DNA of 64,000 bases from Tigriopus japonicus (Eukaryota; Arthropoda; Copepoda; Harpacticoida; Harpacticidae), in the NCBI GenBank assembly GCA_010645155.1, contig JAAGOF010000064.1:1827068-1891067 (forward strand). The letters run 5' to 3'. A program made the position numbers and the translations under genes. Below are positions 1-15,000 of this stretch, in pieces. The notes beneath the pieces are model-generated. The model did no database searches, was not told where the DNA came from, and saw nothing but the letters and a program-made list of their open reading frames with translations. How positions within the stretch are numbered: the first letter of the stretch is position 1; each line of letters starts with the position of its first letter.

Positions 1-3000
1 TAGAATGAATCGAAATGAGTCTCGCCGGATTAAAACGCGGGCAGCATTCAATTCAGGTCGTAATCATAAATCCTCGACACCCAAAACGGATTCTCGAATC
101 GACGGCTCGCTCACCTTCAATTGGAGGACTTTACTTGCTTTGAAGGTGTCCAAATTTTGAGCCCAGAGACTTTGTCATTTAACCTCCACTAGGATTTATT
201 CAGATTGTCCGGATTTAAAATGGGATGCCGAGACATTAGGTCAATTTATCGAGGTTATTCCACGCTGGATCGAGAACAATGTATTTTCCCCATTGGCGGT
301 ACTTAAGCAAAGAATGCCGATATCAGAAATTATGTTCTTTTCTTTCTTAACTGCTAAATGGATGTTTGCACCCTAGGCTAGTAACCTTGGTGAATGAGGT
401 CCTAGATGGTGGTAACATTATCAGCCGGGGTCTACAATGCAGAAATTTGAGCCACGAGAGAAGTGCAAAGACATTAATTCCTCTTTCCATTTGGAAAGGG
501 TCGAGTGACATTTTGGCATGGGAAGCTCCGCACTTTTGTGAATGAGACCGCGTTCTTCTGAGCCATGGCCAATCACGCATCACTTCAATTTTTGTATTTA
601 AAAACACATGTTAGCCTGTCTTAAAGAGGATGTTTTATTTGGAAGTTGAGGCCAAAATGTGAGCGAAAGTCAAAGAGGCACGAGAACCCATTGGATTGGA
701 TGAGAATTTGGTTAGCTCCATATCGTTGAGAACATTACGAAGAACGAACGACGACAGTCATACCGGGTTATAGTGTTACTTTTATAGTGATGAAAGAATT
801 TACGATATAACTTCATTTCATCGCTGAACGGCTTGGGTTGCTCTCAATCTCGAACTCCCATTTCGAGATCCAAATATGGCTGAACAGATAGATAGTAGAA
901 AGATGGATTGGAGATTGGTTCCACGGCATTCATACTGGAATTGAAACATCTGGGATACTTGATTGGTTTGATCTGATAGTGGTTTGTGGCACCACACTCT
1001 CACAGACCAACGAAGATCCCCATGGAGAGTAGTTCACGGACAGTGAGTGACTGCTTCGAGAACTTCACCATGCATTAAGATGGAGCATCATTTTTCATGG
1101 GGAAGTCACGATTGTTGTCCATTCTCTTTGGTCCGACCAAAGTTGTGGTCATAGTCACTTACTGAGTCCCTCCATCTACAGTGAAATCATTCAGAAACAC
1201 AAAATAAAGCATTCCACCTCACTTAGGGTTCTTCTTCTCGGTTTTGGCGAGCGAGAGTTGGCAAACTTGCGCCGCACCCTGTGCAATTCTGAAAACGTCT
1301 CGCACTCAAATGCAGATAACAAAGCAAAGAGAAATGAAGGGGCTGCCTGCCCAGTCAGTCAGAGTGAAATATGCTCACTTTTTCGGCATTGCTTTGTTAG
1401 TTGAAGAGGAGCCCTTTTTCCGCTCTTTGAACGATAATGGATCGAGAGGGAAACCAACGAACTGAATGGTGACTGGACGCTCGGAGAAAAGAACCAGAGA
1501 CCCAGAAAAGTCAATGAATTTATTGCTTGAATGCATCGTGGCCGATAAAGAAATGCCGTCCATCTTTCCCAAGTGTCGGAGAAAGAAAGGAAGGGAGATT
1601 GAACATCGGAATGGCCGGAAAAAATCGCTACATATGTAAAGCCAAAGTGCCTATCTACTTTGGATAATTTTGGACAGGGAAACTCACTTTACCTTTCATG
1701 GCGCTATGTCGCCCATCACATTAGGGAATGCCTTCTGTCATAAAAATGTCTGCCCTCTCGACACTAGTCGACGAATTTTAAACCTTATTTGGAATCTTTT
1801 CTCCTTGGTGAAAGGTTCTATCTCTGTATTCAAGAGAGGTTCGGTCTCCAACCTTGGTTCCAACGACCATGTGTCGTTGATTGGGAGGACAAATCCCGTT
1901 AATGGTTACCTTTTTCCATGCTCATGGCTTGAAACATGACATTTCAGAAGCATAACGCTCGTAAGATGTTCCCCAGGGGGTCTTTGGGAGGAAGAACCTT
2001 TGAGATTTCAAGTAGCCAACCATGCCAGTGAGGTGAGTAGTGACTCCGGTGGATTTGCGAATCAACATTGAACATCTCTTCTCGAGCTTTGGTCGTCATT
2101 TTCGTCGACAACCAAGAGACCATTCAGATCCATTCGAGATTCATTTATAAACCAGCAAGAGATTGGACTGTAATGAGGCAAAGTGCCTATTAAGCGTCGG
2201 GGTCGAGGAGTTCTGGGATTGCTGATGATTGTCCAATGAGGAAATCCAATCCCACACATAAAAGCATAAAATCCATCCATGCCTCAGGTGGATCAAGCAA
2301 TGGTTTCCCTGAATCAGACACTCACAGTCCCGGAGCTCATTAATGCATTCTACTTAGAACCACGATGAGCTTGAAAAACCATTCTTTCCCAGGCAGAACG
2401 GAGAAAAAGACGACCAAGCAAGATGATGATGATGTTCCTCTCATCAAGGTCTAACGTATAAATTCTCCCTCTCAATGATGTCATAATTCAAAGGCAACCC
2501 AGAATCTAGCTTGGAACGACGGACACCTAAATGACTGGAGAGGTTCCTACTTAAACCTCCATGAATACCGTTGTTCCTGGGCGAGAAAAGAGCTTGAGTC
2601 TAGACTACAAAAATAGATCTCGACAAAAGCACCCAAAGGGACCCTGTGAATGTGCTTCAACCCTAAAAGTGAGGGCTAGGGGAGGATGGTGGCAATCCAT
2701 TTCAGACTTTGGCCGGCTTTAATTGGCCCCTCAAAATGCAAGGAACTCTCAAAATGCTCGCAGACAGCCAAGTTTTATGGATGGATGAACCGAAATGGGA
2801 TTCGTTCGGCGAGAAAACAGTGATTATTGTGGTCTCTTCCCGAGAGAAAACGCTAGCAAGATTAGCATAAACGAAATTGGTTGCTCGTGTTCGGTATTTA
2901 CGAGACCAAGAGAGCTTGGACAATGTCTCAATTTGTGTCTGCAGGCGAGTTTGCGGCGAACGAGTGAACCGACCAACAGATGGTAATCATCATAACAGTC

Positions 3001-3024
3001 GAGGCGAACTTTAACAATGATATC
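1..3024. other. non-coding stretch, no gene seen
   Basis: No open frame here exceeds about 90 codons, and none resembles a protein family I recognise. It lies downstream of the SLC26A11-like gene, which is read away from the higher coordinates towards it. I see no RNA gene or clear repeat. Confidence 0.5.
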
Positions 3025-3030
3025 TTTATT
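3025..3030 (-). terminator. poly(A) signal of SLC26A11-like gene
   Basis: The plus strand reads TTTATT, which is AATAAA on the minus strand. It lies about 70 bases downstream of the transporter stop codon (3099-3101), a typical distance for a polyadenylation signal. Confidence 0.6.
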
Positions 3031-3098
3031 TGAACTAATAATGCCCGCGCAAAAGAATTACAAGTTCACAGCCTCGTAGTTTGAGAACAGAAGATCGC

Positions 3099-6000
3099 CT
3101 AGGAGCCTCGGATCTTTTGTTCAGCATCCTGAAGATTGACATACGCCAAGAACAAAGAGGAGTCAACCCCTTGCAAAATCTCCTCAATACTCTCATCAAC
3201 GCAACAAAAGTAGACGTGTTGTCCGGACTTCTTCAGACTTTTGGTCAACCCTCGGATTCCCTAAAACACAACACCAAAAATGGTCACTTTCTTTAGAAAA
3301 CCCAAGTCCTCATTGGGACACAACCGAACTTACCGAGGCTGCCGTATAATCCATTTCTCGAACTTGGCTCATGTCCATGATAATTGGAGTCAAAAGATGA
3401 GCTTCATTGGACTGATTGCTCTGCACAATGTCGAGAATCTTGTTCCTGATTTCATCCACGGAAGGGAAGAACAAACCCCGATCAGGGGTAACCAAAATGT
3501 AAGGGATATTGTCGATCTGAAAAGGCATCGAGGAAGTTGAGGATAAATGCATTTAAAATGGGGGCGGAGACGGAGTTTTTCGCTTCGTTTCCAGCCCTTG
3601 GTGGGTCTCGCTCATTACCTGTCCCTCTTTAACGGTGACCTTAGGTCGACTGGCAGTAAAGATAAGCATTGACAGGTGAACAAGAGTGCCCACTATTATA
3701 CCCACTTCCACTTGAACAAAGAGACCCAGGAAAAAGGTCAAGCAAAACGGGACAAGATCAATTTCTGGGAAAAAATTGAAGAAGAATAAGTACCACGAAT
3801 TAGTCACAGTATCACAAAGGTCAGGCTTAATGGTCTTTGAAGACGCTCGCCTTCATTCCAAAATGTTCACGTACTTTTAGACCGCCAAATCGGAAGTAGG
3901 ATTTCAATGTCCACAATAAAAATCACAGCAGAAATGATGACAGCGGACAAAGCCGATTTAGGGATGTATCCGAAATGAGGGGTGAGGAAGGAGCACGTCA
4001 TTAAGACGATGATTCCGGTGAGGATTCCCCCGAACGTGGTTCGAACCCCGCTGGAACTGTTCACAGCCGAACGACTAAAAGCCGAAGTAACCGGTAATGA
4101 ACCAATAAACGAGCCCAAAGTCTGAGAAACGCCCAGCGCCACCATTTCTTGGGAGGCATCCACCGCCCTATTCCCGGCTGAATAAAAGAACGTATATTAG
4201 ATTGACCCATGGGGCGTGTGAGTTTGTGCTCTTTACAACAGACTTACAGGCGTAGAATTTGGCAATGGCTAAATGTTGTAGGAATGACACGATTGGCACC
4301 AGGACGATACCAATACCGAGGTCGCTGACAAGCTCTGCGGGAGTTAAGGTTGTCTCGTTTTGAGCCGGAATTTGCCACGGTAACTGGATCGAAGGCAATC
4401 CAGCCTCGACTTCGCCTAAAACGAGATCAATAAATACGAGTGGTTGAACCTTACTACGCCTCAATTGATTGGCGCACTCAATGTCAGTTCGCACCTGTCA
4501 AGATGAGAACGTCTTTCATTTCATAGACTTCAGTGAGAACGTAAGCAATGATGGCCGACAGGATAACGATGAAGCAGTTGCGAGAGATCGAGATCAACCA
4601 CTTAAACTTGGCGAAGAATCGAGCTCGAAGCGTCTCGGGATCGGGCCCTTCGCACCAATGAGTGTCTTTCACTTTCTGAAATCCGACAAATAAACCTCAA
4701 ATCGTTAAAGGGCTGTTCTATTTCGGGCTAGATTACGTAAAGATGTGAATGTGAATGAACTCACTCTGAGGAAGAGCAGGATACCGATGCAGGTGAAGCC
4801 AAGGGCTGCATCGCAAGGTCTGACCCGATCCATGTTCTGGAACACTCCAATCCAAGTATTGATAAATCCTCGACTCGAGATCTGGAAGAGATAAACCGAC
4901 ACGATTGCACTCACTGATAGGGGTGTCCGACACAAATTGGCCCCGTGAAACATGCAAGTCCAATCTTTGGCGACAAAGCGGCCAACATAAATCTCCTTGC
5001 TTTGCATCAATCCTTGATTAGGACATAATCGACTTCTCGGTCGTTTTCTCGCCTAAAGCCTCTACTCCATTATTTAGCATGAGCTCAATCCTAATCCCGA
5101 GCTCCATTGTTATGTCTGCTGGCGAGGCAATCACCATCGCCTTTTCAAAGGTGCCTAACCTCTTAACCAAGAGACTCGCTCCAACCTATCTTCTCCTACA
5201 GTTCCCAGGGAAGCTAATACGACATAAAACATCTCAATCAAAACGAGGTGTAATTGTCCACCATTGTTATTTGGGCGGCGAGTGGATCGAGCTGCGAGCA
5301 AGAAGCAAGCCAACCAAAAGGAAAACAGAGAGAGAGAGAGAAGACCTCAATGCCTGAAGGGATCAAATTTTCCTAAGCGACTCTTCAAGCTAGCACTCAT
5401 TGCAAGCATGGCAGAATTCGTAGGTACAGATGTAGCTCAGATGCTTCGAGCGACGACTCGTTTCGGTCGTCGGACGCTGGGAATGAGATGTCGTTTTTCC
5501 TCGGTTTGACTTGCATCTCATCCTGCTTGGCGAAACCAAGTACCAACCAACTACTAGTAGAGCAAAGGCACATTGGAGAGAAGTTTTGAACGTAATGCCA
5601 CGGAAATTTATCACGGTTATAAATCATTATTATAAATAGAGTTCTTCATGTTCACGGCCGCGATGGTGTGCCCAAATCCGAGTGCGTCCACATGTATTGT
5701 ACGTAGAACGTAGGGTATATATTCACGGTAGGAGGAGGGAACACTCGTTCCATTTTCGTAAGTGCTACATTTGAACAGTCTAATTTGCGTTGGTATTTGC
5801 CAAAAGTCGTAACTCTTTCTCTCAATTGAGTAACAAGCCATTGTACTTAACAAGTGAGGCTGAGATAGTGGCAGGTTTTTTTCGTGGAATACTTTCTCAT
5901 GAACCAAGAGTAGCATTTATCACCCAAGATAATTGAACTCGGAATTGAGTTAACATGTTTAAAGACTTCCAGAAAGAAGTGCGTGCTCTTTATCGGAATA

Positions 6001-9000
6001 ACTGGTTATTCAAATCAAAGCTCTTTCTTTAAGAGGTGCCAATAAATCATTGTCCACTATCGAAGTCTCATCCATTGAAGCGAGGCTCATTTCAGCTTCA
6101 TTTTCTCGCTGTCACATCATCAGGAGCTTTTTTGTTGTCGCTGATGTTGGCGTCTCAAAGTGTTCAGAGAGCGATTGGCACTCTCCAATGCTCTAATAGG
6201 CAGAGAAATGTTGAATAAAAAATGACTTGCATCAAGGCCATGAATACGTTTATAAATGGGAACTCCTTAAAAGGAGTGACAAGTCTATTTGTCCAAAGCC
6301 CTGAATTTCTAACCAACTGGACATCGGCATCATATTTGGGTCTTATCGATGGTGCTTATGTAGAGAGCCAAGAGATTGATAAAAAGAATCCTGTTTCCCA
6401 TTCACACAACAGGAAAAGTGGTATCTCAGGTCAGATTTCAAATCATCTTTGTGATGGAGAGGACAGTACCATCAGCATAGTCGTATTGGCAGCTATTGAT
6501 TGAGAGCCTCGGAGATTTGGCATCACAACCGTAATCTGATATGCGGGAATAATGAAGCCAACCAAGTCCTGGTCCAAACTTCCCAATGCCAAGAGTGACA
6601 GACTCGGCCAATTATGGCTACTTTAGCATCTTTGGCATCGCATGACCGCGGATGAAACGAATGATAATGATGATGAAGATTCTAGCCTTGCCGTTGTCAT
6701 CCCCCAACCGTCCCCTCCAATCGAGTAGTATTTAGTGTCTTTTTTTGCATTCAGTGCGTTACTTATCGTATCTTGATTGCGACTTGAAAATGAAACGAGT
6801 TTCTTTTCATCCATTCATGCCAGCCACAAAACTTACCTGTAACCCCAAAAGGCCTTTGACTTGACTAGTGGCCACTTGAATCGACACGGCCGATGTGAAG
6901 GCTGAGATCACGGGAGACGAGATGAAATGAACGAGGAAGCCTGGAAGACAAATAAAAGAACCTGACAATGAGATGGTCATTTCAGTGGTAAAAAAGAGGT
7001 AAAATATAGATTCATTTGATGCGATGCACGTTATCCTGTTTAGCTCGGGCTTTTAACTTAAGTGCATTTTCATTATTGCAACGTCAATGCTCACGTAGCA
7101 ATTCGCCGCACTTTCGGCTCAAAGCGACCTCAATGTCGATTTGAAGATGGAAAAAGCCTCCAAATTGATGGAGATTTCCGCACGCCATCTTGAATTGTTG
7201 AAGGAAAAAAACATCTCTGCCTTTTTCTGTATGAATCTTGGGCCATGAACCTTGGGAGGTTTTAGTGGTCTTTCAACAATAGGTTAGAACCGGACCTTTT
7301 CTTCCCATCATTGGGGCTTGGAGGCACCGATTGCATGTCGAGATGAAAGACAAGAGTGATCAAGAACGGACGGAGGAAGCCTCAGGGAGTGAGGTGTGAT
7401 CCGTTCTGGAAGAGGACAAAGTCCAGTCCTCTTCAATGAGGGGCTTTGATCTCTTCGTTTCTAATCAGACCAATGCAATCAATTGATCGATTAAATCGCG
7501 CTCCAAGTGAAACTGCCATGGAGAAATGAAGTCTCTGAAGTAGTGACTTTGGTCACGACATCATCATTATCCATCTTGCCAAGAAGACAGAGTACCACCG
7601 AGTCCATCGAGAGCCACCTGGCCCGGGTTTGAATAAGAAAACGACCTCGCGTTTTAATTCGATAATGACTTGACGGATGGTGCGAGAGGCCCAGAATGAC
7701 GCTGATTTCTTTAATTTGAAATCAGATTTTTGGGGCCAAGTTTCCCTCATCATGGGCCCCATTCCGGTTCTACGTACGTAGATCGATAGGAGGTGCTGGA
7801 GCGTTCTTAGAAGAGGAAGAAAAGGCCGTAATCTAGATTTAGTCGGGGATAATTAGGAGCCCGTCTGATCTCGTTTGACAGAATTATTAGAGAGAGAGAG
7901 AGAGGCCCATCGTCAAAGAGATCAGGTGAGGGAGAGAGAGAGAGAGAAGTGGTTTCCCAGGCTCACATGGAAAGATTGAGAACGAACTCTGACCCGATTT
8001 GCCACCCATTTCCTTGAGTTCTATGAAAAATCAAACGTCAAACAGACAAAAACTAACAACAACAATATGGACAGGGTGAAAGTGACGGGATGTTTCTAAT
8101 GACCCAATGTGGTACTCGTATCTACGAGAGGGTGGGTATCTTCCCATCAAGATGAAGCCTCGCTTCCAAACGAGGAATCAGAGGATAGGTTGGTTGGTTG
8201 GTTGGAGAAGAACTTCACTGTCATTTGAACATGTTTTATATGGGCACCGGAGATCATGATGATCTTCTCGACGACATTACGCACTTGCAATGATGCCAAA
8301 CCAACTCGACTAATGGTTTTCAAATCATAGCGTTCTCAACATCATTAAAGACGGTTATGACGAGCAAAAATCTCTCTACGATGCTCAAAGTTGAGCCTCA
8401 TGTGAAAAACACAGCACGAGATTCCAAATCCAGTTCGTTTGTTTCCCAGGATCTCGACGTATTATATTCTGACAATTTTCAACTTCAAACTTACTTCCTT
8501 CCTTCGCCAAGAGGCAAGCAACAAGCAAGCAAGCAAGCAAGCAAGCAATCGAGTCCATTTTGGACAAAACCACAAGAATAAATACACACCAGAGTCTAAC
8601 CAAGCCAAGAAGAGGTTTACGACTTCCTTTGTGGAATATAAATATTGGCATTGGCCCAAGCTAGTTGCACTTCAAGCTATTCACTACGAGATCTTTCGAG
8701 TCTGACAATCTTTGAGCGATGGGCAGCACCAGCAGCACTCCCTCCACCGAAAAAACACCCCCGCATTCATCCCTTGAAAAGGCTGGAAAGATGGGCCATC
8801 ACCTGCACCTTCTCTCCCCCAATGACCTTCACTGACAAGTAAGGGGGAATGATCGATTTTTCATACCTCTCGACCTTAGCTAAAGGATCTCGTAAATGTG
8901 CATATGCCCGTGTTGAAGAAATCGCATTAAAACGAGACCAATATATTCAGGCCTCACAGGCCTTTTACGTACTTGCCTTCACAAAGCGCTTGATAGAGAA

Positions 9001-12000
9001 AGCTAGCATCGTATTTATGAAAGGATTAGATCCAAAGCACGGTGGATGATGATGGTTGTTGACCACCCACATGGTAAGGGCGGCGTTGAATGGTTGGTGG
9101 ATGGGTGTACGAAAAGGGTACCTCAGGGATTAATGATAAACCCACATAATTCAAAGGAGGGAATGCTAATTAGTGAAAAGAGCCATGAAATTTTGTCCAT
9201 TAAGCGAGCGAAATGCTCCATCTGGCATGAGGATTGGCAATGCCATGAAGAAGAAAATAACGCACGCTCTTCTCTCTTGGAAAGAGAACCTTTTTTTTCT
9301 TCTACGTCTTCTGAGGCCTTACAATAGATCACCTAGGGCGGATTAAGAGGCGTTAATCCTTGGCATGGCTACGATTAATCATCACCATCAAAGATTCCTC
9401 ATCTCTTAAGTCTTCTTCCACCATGAAATTCTCCAACTATTGGAATGGGTACGTGATTTATGAAAAAATACGATTATCTCATTCGAAATCAGATCAGCAT
9501 CCTAGGGATTTACCTCACCAGGAATGTCGAAGAGGAGGAAGAATGATCTGATACCAACTCGAAATGCTTCATTCGATCCCGAACCTGTTCTGTCCATTGG
9601 TCTTTTTTCTCTTTCGATCTCTACGAACATCCACAATTTCAATATGGCCCCAACATATTTGACATTGCTGGCATTCATGAGCCCTGAACCAACTTGTCGC
9701 TTTAAATTGATTACGAGCACGACCAATGCCCACCCGAACCAAGCACAACCAAGAAAGGAGGATTCCAAAGACATTTTTGGTCTTGGTTGCATTTCCTTTC
9801 TCTGGCTCTTTTTTGGGAGTGATGGATGCGTTGTGTCATCCTTTGAGAAAACTCATTGGTGCAGAGGTCACTCACTCTAACTGCAGGTTTTCGTCGTCGT
9901 CGTCGTCGTTGTTGTGTGTGTGCATTGGAGTTTCACTCCCAAATGTCAGGGTTTATGGCCGATTTTCACTTTTTCCCCCCAGAGTGCTGCCAAGTGATTG
10001 GGATTGTTTGACGATACCATAGCTAACCATTCTAGAATGGCTCATCTAGCGAGCGGAGAAGGCAAAAAAAATCGATTCCTTCATTCATGTAGCATGTTTT
10101 ACGTTTGGTTGGGTGGGCAGTAAATATCTTTATGAGCTACAATTGAACAATGGGGCGGAGGATATGGAATGAAAAATATTTGTAATAAGCTCTTTTTTTA
10201 TTTGAAGTCTTTTATGACTCGGTGGGGCAGACTTATTTTTATGGAAGTTCAATCGGCAATCCAGTCACGCGAGCTTGTCAGAGCTTAAACTCACACTCTT
10301 CACTAAGTTTATTTGTTGAAGGTGAGCGAGGACAGAGGGCTCATCCGTTAAACTGGACGTTTAGAAATAAGGGTCTGATGCCAAATTCTGGCACCCTTCA
10401 TCGGTTTCGTCTCATACGGAACATGGCATACTACAAACGACCATGTTCGAAAGTTTATAATGCGAGTGGTTTCCCTCTATCGGGATCGTTGGTGGAATAT
10501 TGATGGTAAATTATTCATGAACACACAGATAAGTAGTACTTCCATCATCATGAGCAAGTGGAGAAACTTCTGAATTATGCAAAATTAGACTCGGATTCAT
10601 GTGGGGATGGATCGTTTCTCGGACCGATATGCCTCGGAATAATGCGTTGAGGTCATTCGATACCTGAGATTTCACAGCAGAACAACCCGATATCGCATTT
10701 ATGTAAAAAGAAACTCGTAGAGCTTACCTAATTTGAAGCAACCCGCCAGTATTTCAATGATCCCGGAGAAGAAGGCCAAAGCCACGGCATGGACGATCGA
10801 ATCTCCAGCATAGTTAAAGGACATCAACGCATTCACGGCTGTGGGGCCGATATTGGCCTCTTTGCAGGTTCCCAAGATCGCATAGACGAATGAAGGAACT
10901 ATTGCCGCGTACAAACCATACTAAAAAAAACATACTAATCAGCGTCGAATTGTAGTGCCTTCCAGGCAAACCCAGGGTTTTCACCTCCGTGTCAATGCCT
11001 CAAGTGATATTGTTAGAAGCTCATTGAAGATGAAATAAAGCCATTTACCGATGGCTCGATTCCTTCAGGCGTGATCAGCCAGTCTGAGGTTTTACTTTAG
11101 GTAATGAGATTCAGTGGGTTCTTTTCATTAGCATTTAGTATGCCAGTTGATATAAAAAGCCTTGTTCAGCATGAAATCAGGCAAGGTGATGGGGGCTTCA
11201 CTGCACGAGCGATTTCCTTGGGTCGTGATTGGTTTTGTTGGTTTGAGCTTGAGTACTCCTATCGATTAAATAAATAGATGGGGAACGGGGAGGGATCGGG
11301 AGAAGGCGTAAATTCATTACGGCCTCCCACATAGGCTCAGGTTTTTTTTCTTCTCCTGACTCGCTCACCTTGCCATCCTAGATACGACTTGATATTAATA
11401 ACAGGGATTTAATTGAAATTGATCGTTTCTCGAGTCTGAGCTCAGCCGATTTTGGTCTCATTACCAGCCGAAAGTTGAAACTGACTTGGCAAAAAGAGTC
11501 AGCACTGTGTCGTTTCAAATTCAAGGATTTGTCTTTCTAGGAAGATCTTTTGAGACTCTTGAAGACAGGTTACAGAGCCGTCATAGTAGTAGAGAGAATG
11601 TCTTAATTGAAGTCCCTTCTTCATGGCCATTTCGAGCATTGCCCAAGGTGCCTTAGCAGTATGAGTGGTTGGTGTAGGACGTGGTACCACCATCACTACT
11701 ACAAGTTGTCGAGAGCTACGAATAGAGTTCGAGAACTAGAGGCTTAAGTGTCGAAATGTAAATTCGACATTCTCTGACCATTGTCCATTTTATGGTTGCA
11801 AAAACGCGAGTCAACCCTTTTATCTTCTCAACTTCTCACCTACAATGCCAATTCCTATAATGGTACGACTCGCTCCGAGCTATTCGAGAGAGGGATGATG
11901 ACTCTTCGACATGTTCATAGCCTTCCAAGACGATTTCTTTTTGAGGCGCACCTTTGGTTGCACTTGATTATTTATGAATTATGAAGTATAAGGAACGGCA

Positions 12001-15000
12001 ACTGACCTGAAGCGGAAGTCCAGCTAAAGGTGCATATCCAATGCCCTGTGGAATCACGGTGAGTGCAACGGTTACGCCCGCAACCATGTCTCCCACTAGA
12101 CAATTTAAGTTGTAGTTCCGAGCAAATGCCAAACACGGTAGCTTTTGGAACCAGAACTCTTGAGAGCAAACGCGTCGGCAGCCTTGGTCCAGAAAGCGCT
12201 TGGTCCTTTTCCGCGTGAGACTGGACCGCTGTCGATGTGGAACACGGATCACCGTGTGATCTCGCTGCATTCCGGATGTTTGCGAAGCTTCATCTGCAAT
12301 GTTAAAGAGGAAGAATAGACATTATCAAAACAAGGAAGAAGACGAAGGAGCTGTTTTATAACAAGTGTGACATTAGAAAATGTTGAATGGGTGACTCGGG
12401 ACAAAATGATTTCGCGCCGTAAACGCGGAACGAATGTCAAGATATTGGACGATAGATCTTCATTTTCAAGAAACCTGACAAGCTCGACATTCGTACACAC
12501 ACACTTACCTTGCAGGCGCGTTTGTCTACCTTCTTGCCTTCATAGTATATTGATGATACATGGCACTTGAAGCAATAGGGACCTAGCCATGCTTCATAAA
12601 TTATCCTTTGGTGGCTGATTGCCAGTAAAAAAGAAAGAACAGGCTCGAGAAAAAGTACCCAACTTCCAATCTGCGAGAGTACCAACACGCACATGTCGAA
12701 ACGTTGCCGTAACTTCCATAGAGCGTAATATTATGGCTCAAGCACTTTTGTATTGAGGAAAACGACAACGCCGCTTGAAGTAAGTCCCTTCAGATCTTGG
12801 GTTCGATCCCGCCATCCCGCTTCCCTCACTTTTCTTCTCGTAAAGAGCTATTTAAGGGGCATGAAGCCATAGTTTGGACAAGAGTGCCCTAAGATGCATA
12901 TTAAAGCAAATAAAGCCATTCATCTCGGGAATGGAAGAGAGAAGAGTCCTCTCGCCAAGGGTGCTACGAGTACGACCAGAGGCTGAAGGGCTATACAGTA
13001 ATTTCGGGGTTAGAGGGAGCAAGCGAAACTATTGTAAACTTTTATAGATGTAGTACAAGAACTTGCTTCCCTTTTTTCTTCTTTTATTAAGTCACTAAAC
13101 ATTCAAATTGAAAAATACGTTGCCTGACCATCACAAGCCGCGTGTAGGGACCAAGGTTCTGGCTCAGGTCAATTAAAAGTGCAATCCTCGAGCCCATCTA
13201 CAAATTAAAACCCTCTTATCTAAATCAACACTTTTTCCCTCTGACAATGGATCTCGGGGTGACATTTACAGGCTTCTAATCCAAGCGAGAGTGACAGGAG
13301 TCCGACCGAATGGAAAGACGAGAATAACTCGCTCTGAAGCCACGAGCAAAAAGCCGACTCGGTGACAAAGTGGTTTCGGACATTCATATCTCAAGGCAAA
13401 AAAGAGCCCTGAAAGCCTTCTCGAGCTTGAACAATTATTGTGGCACGATTAAAGGCTAGGAATGCCAGTCAGTCCTTTGGAGTTGAATAAATCCATAGGC
13501 CTGCTCTTATGAACATTCTTCCCATAAATGGCACAATTGTACCCGGGACGTTATTCATCCGTTAGCCGTCGTGTGTCCGTCCGTTCGTCCGTCTGTCAAG
13601 GATTTCCATTTGAATTTACACTTTTCCTCGGCATCTGATTATATTGTAACGCTTCTTCGACTCTGAACATTTTGGCCTGTGCTCGATTATTCTCTCTGAC
13701 GTTATCTGACCCACAAATCGAAGCGTTCAAAAATTTGAATTATGGATTTATGGACGACGTGGTTGGAAGATGTAAAGTAGAGAGCGGCTACTGAAGAGTC
13801 TCAGTCTGTGTGTGCTCGTCTCTAAATGAAATATGAAGCAACGGCCCAAGACCTTGCTTCCGTGCGTTTTCGTTTTGTTTGGGGCACTTTTTTGCACCTC
13901 CTCAATTTGAACAAGTTTAAGATTTTGGGTTTCACTCAGGACGGAAGCCCATTTCTTAAGTTGAAATTCCTGCTAGCTTGGCCGTGCAAGAGGTTGAGAG
14001 TTCAAATTGAATTTCATGTCTGTTGGTCAGGTTTCATTGTTGAGATAAAAGATCAAGTCAAAAGGTTTTTTGATAATGTCCGGCATCTCATGCCATACAC
14101 ACACACATATCTCTCGGCTTCCCACAACCAGGTCGAACCACACGTCCACCAACCGACACAAAAGTAATTGAATTTTGATCCGTCGAGACATGACCGACAA
14201 TATTTGAAACATTTAATGCCATTCCTTTCTTTTTTTAGCGACTATTTGAGGATAAATAAATGTCCCAGTCCCAAGAATTGGCACTCCCACTAACCGAATC
14301 CGGAGTCGTTGTAACTTGGGATTTGATTCCTTATACGCGAGTACCCTCAGGATCTCAAAGGACTTTAATTGGATGATCTAATCTTTCTTTTTGGGCCGTT
14401 GGCAGCATTGAGCCATGTAAGGCACCAACCAACCACTGTAAACTTCACAAATGGCATTGCAATTCAAGCAAGAGTCTCTGTGGATGATCCCCTCCTGTTG
14501 AAAGTCTCTGACCGTTTGGGCAAAAATTATATTGCCAACGCCATATTTGGCCATCTGTCCTTATCGGAGGGCATGAATTCAAATGAGAATTCCCGAGATC
14601 CAGTCAATGTTTAGACACGGGCCGAGTATTTTGCATGAATTTTCATTCAAAGGCAGACTCTTCTTGATTACACTATCAATTTGCACGCAAGAGCACGAGC
14701 CCAATCAAGGTAAAGATTGTCGAGAACGTTTACAACTCATCTCATCTCATGGACGAAACGAAGAGGCATGTCCATAAAAGCAATTGCATTTCGTGAACCA
14801 CGAGATTATGACGAGATTTTCCGTTTACAACCTCTCCTTGGACTGCTTACTTATTTTTTATTGGACTTGGTCCCAAAGATGCGAACGTATCACGCAGGAT
14901 TTTAGAAAACTGGCATGGCGATTCATTTTTATTCCAGAAAGAAAGTGCAGCAGATATGGATAGGAGGGCTTTTAAGGTCATGCTGCGAGGAGATTACTGG

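Noticed and set aside
3553..3870. Reading the MTNSWYLFFFNFFPE segment as coding in the SLC26A11-like gene
   Set aside because: This segment lies upstream of a strong polypyrimidine-AG acceptor at 3765-3766. Splicing there restores the phase and the family match (K-IDLVPFCLTFF), so it is intron.
7861..7950. CRISPR array, riboswitch, operon or phage features
   Set aside because: The window is eukaryotic; repeats such as the (GA)n tracts here are plain microsatellites and nothing prokaryotic in organisation was found.
12700..12830. Possible tRNA or tRNA-derived repeat
   Set aside because: GGTTCGATCCC at 12800-12810 is a good B box, but no convincing A box, anticodon arm or acceptor stem could be paired with it.
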